Positions 14,487 to 15,309 of a DNA stretch of 15,309 bases are shown in pieces. The notes under the pieces are model-generated. The model was given only the letters and a program-made list of their open reading frames with translations, was not told the origin of the DNA and ran no database searches. The stretch comes from DASVBJ01 sp036375895 (GTDB lineage Bacteria; Actinomycetota; Actinomycetes; JACCUZ01), in assembly GCA_036375895.1 (NCBI GenBank), contig DASVBJ010000332.1, positions 1-15,309 on the forward strand. The letters run 5' to 3'. Numbering within the stretch: position 1 is the stretch's first letter; the number at the start of each line of letters is the position of its first letter. Both the position numbers and the translations under genes were made by a program.

Positions 14487-15299
14487 TCAGGCCACTGTCA
14501 CTGGCATCCCGGCTTGTCCCGCGACCGGGCCCGGTGTCGGCATCGCCGGGTTTGGCGTGGCGATCTCTACGTCGACGTCCCGATCAACGGTCACGCTGCC
14601 GTCCAGCTCCTCGCTGACGAGCGCTTCGAGCTGGTCGAGCGCCGCCTGCGTGCGGTCCTGGTCCCGGACCGGCGAGGCTGCCGCCCCCGACGGGTCGCCC
14701 TGAAGTGCCGCGGCCTGCTCCGCAGCCCATCGTCGAAGCTCGTCGAGCTCCGCGCGGGACAGTCGGTCCCACCGGTCACTTGCGACCACGAGCTGGAAGG
14801 CCGCAGCTGCGGCGTGGCAGCGCTCACAGTCAGCGTTCACCGCCAACGCTCGGTTGTTCGCGCGCACCGACTGAGGGGCCCTCAGCACGATCACCTGCAC
14901 CGCTATCGCGGTCGCCCGGCAGTCCCGGCAGGTGGACCATGCCGCGCTCACGTTGTCGAGGGTCGCCTGGGCCGACCGGTCCAGGTACACGACGTGGACC
15001 AGGGTGGAGTCGGCGGTGCAGCCGTCACAGTCCGCGGACGACGAGGCCGTCGAGTCGACGGTCGGCTCGGGGTCGCCGGAGCGGGTGAGCCCGTAGGCGT
15101 CATCCGTGATGTTCTGACTGTCAGGCCCGGTCAGCGCGGTCGCGACGAGGTCGAGCGAGTTGCTGGGTCCCGGCGACTCGCCGGAGGCCCCCCACCACTC
15201 CCCCGGCGAGCCCCAGGAGTTGCCGGCAGCGGTGCCCGTTCCCAGCCAGAGGGCGAGGAGGGCGGCGCCGGCGCCGAGTCTCGACCAGGTGCCGCTCAT
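14487..15299 (-). CDS. Predicted secreted protein with three CxxC repeats
   Basis: A 270-aa protein of unknown function. The N-terminus looks like a signal peptide: R7, a hydrophobic run of about residues 9-20, and a TAA/G cleavage site near 25. A Gly/Ser/Pro-rich segment follows (26-90). Then come three imperfect repeats of about 34 residues, each opening with a CxxC pair (C91/C94, C124/C127, C158/C161); the second and third continue into an Ala-rich (A/V)-x-Q-(V/L) strand. The last third has a charged helix (about 178-200) and an acidic tail. Six paired cysteines in an exported protein suggest disulfides or metal binding. I recognise no named family. Coding is supported by codon-position G/C bias and the patterned cysteines. 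The ATG at 15299 is near the window edge and no Shine-Dalgarno is visible in the remaining 10 nt, so the start may lie further upstream. Confidence 0.75.
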   Translation of the reverse strand: MSGTWSRLGAGAALLALWLGTGTAAGNSWGSPGEWWGASGESPGPSNSLDLVATALTGPDSQNITDDAYGLTRSGDPEPTVDSTASSSADCDGCTADSTLVHVVYLDRSAQATLDNVSAAWSTCRDCRATAIAVQVIVLRAPQSVRANNRALAVNADCERCHAAAAAFQLVVASDRWDRLSRAELDELRRWAAEQAAALQGDPSGAAASPVRDQDRTQAALDQLEALVSEELDGSVTVDRDVDVEIATPNPAMPTPGPVAGQAGMPVTVA

Positions 15300-15309
15300 C
15301 GCCGCGGGC

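Overview
This window is from a high-GC Gram-positive chromosome, most likely a member of the Actinomycetes. The whole window has strong G/C bias at third codon positions. It carries a FadD15-type acyl-CoA synthetase, a multi-GAF SpoIIE-family phosphatase with an RsbW-like ATPase domain, a 116-residue PF06262-type metallopeptidase, and a tRNA-Glu/Asp/Phe cluster, all typical of that class. The genus cannot be told from the sequence. I see no insertion sequences, prophage genes, CRISPR array or clear sign of horizontal transfer; the content looks like stable chromosome.

Layout. 1-2487 (minus): the three-gene operon porG-porA-porB for a ferredoxin-dependent 2-oxoacid oxidoreductase; porB runs off the left edge and no delta (ferredoxin) subunit gene is seen between the subunits. 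2488-3549: a divergent intergenic region with a possibly structured leader, then a secreted L,D-transpeptidase (plus). 3571-3604: a perfect 15-bp inverted repeat, probably a terminator shared with the convergent long-chain acyl-CoA synthetase (3632-5434, minus). 5531-8788 (minus): a 1085-residue signalling protein with ATPase, three GAF domains and a PP2C/SpoIIE phosphatase. 8920-10146 (minus): an acetyl-CoA hydrolase/4-hydroxybutyrate CoA-transferase family enzyme. 10447-12129 (plus): a PAS-GGDEF-EAL c-di-GMP protein. 12120-12470 (minus): a small zincin-like metallopeptidase overlapping it tail to tail. 12542-14053 (plus): a membrane-anchored metallophosphoesterase. 14148-14414: tRNA-Glu, tRNA-Asp and tRNA-Phe. 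14487-15299 (minus): a predicted secreted protein with three CxxC repeats.

How they fit together. Three units handle CoA thioesters or acyl groups (the 2-oxoacid oxidoreductase, the acyl-CoA synthetase and the CoA-transferase), but they are separate transcription units and a shared pathway is only a suggestion. Two adjacent genes are signal-transduction hubs (GAF/PP2C phosphatase; PAS/GGDEF/EAL). The transpeptidase, the metallophosphoesterase and the CxxC protein act at or outside the membrane. Most of the window is ordinary. The best second-look items are the order and uncharacterised middle segment of the phosphatase, an EAL domain with two catalytic-motif substitutions next to an intact GGDEF domain, the CxxC triple-repeat protein, and the possible Shine-Dalgarno-masking leader of the transpeptidase.
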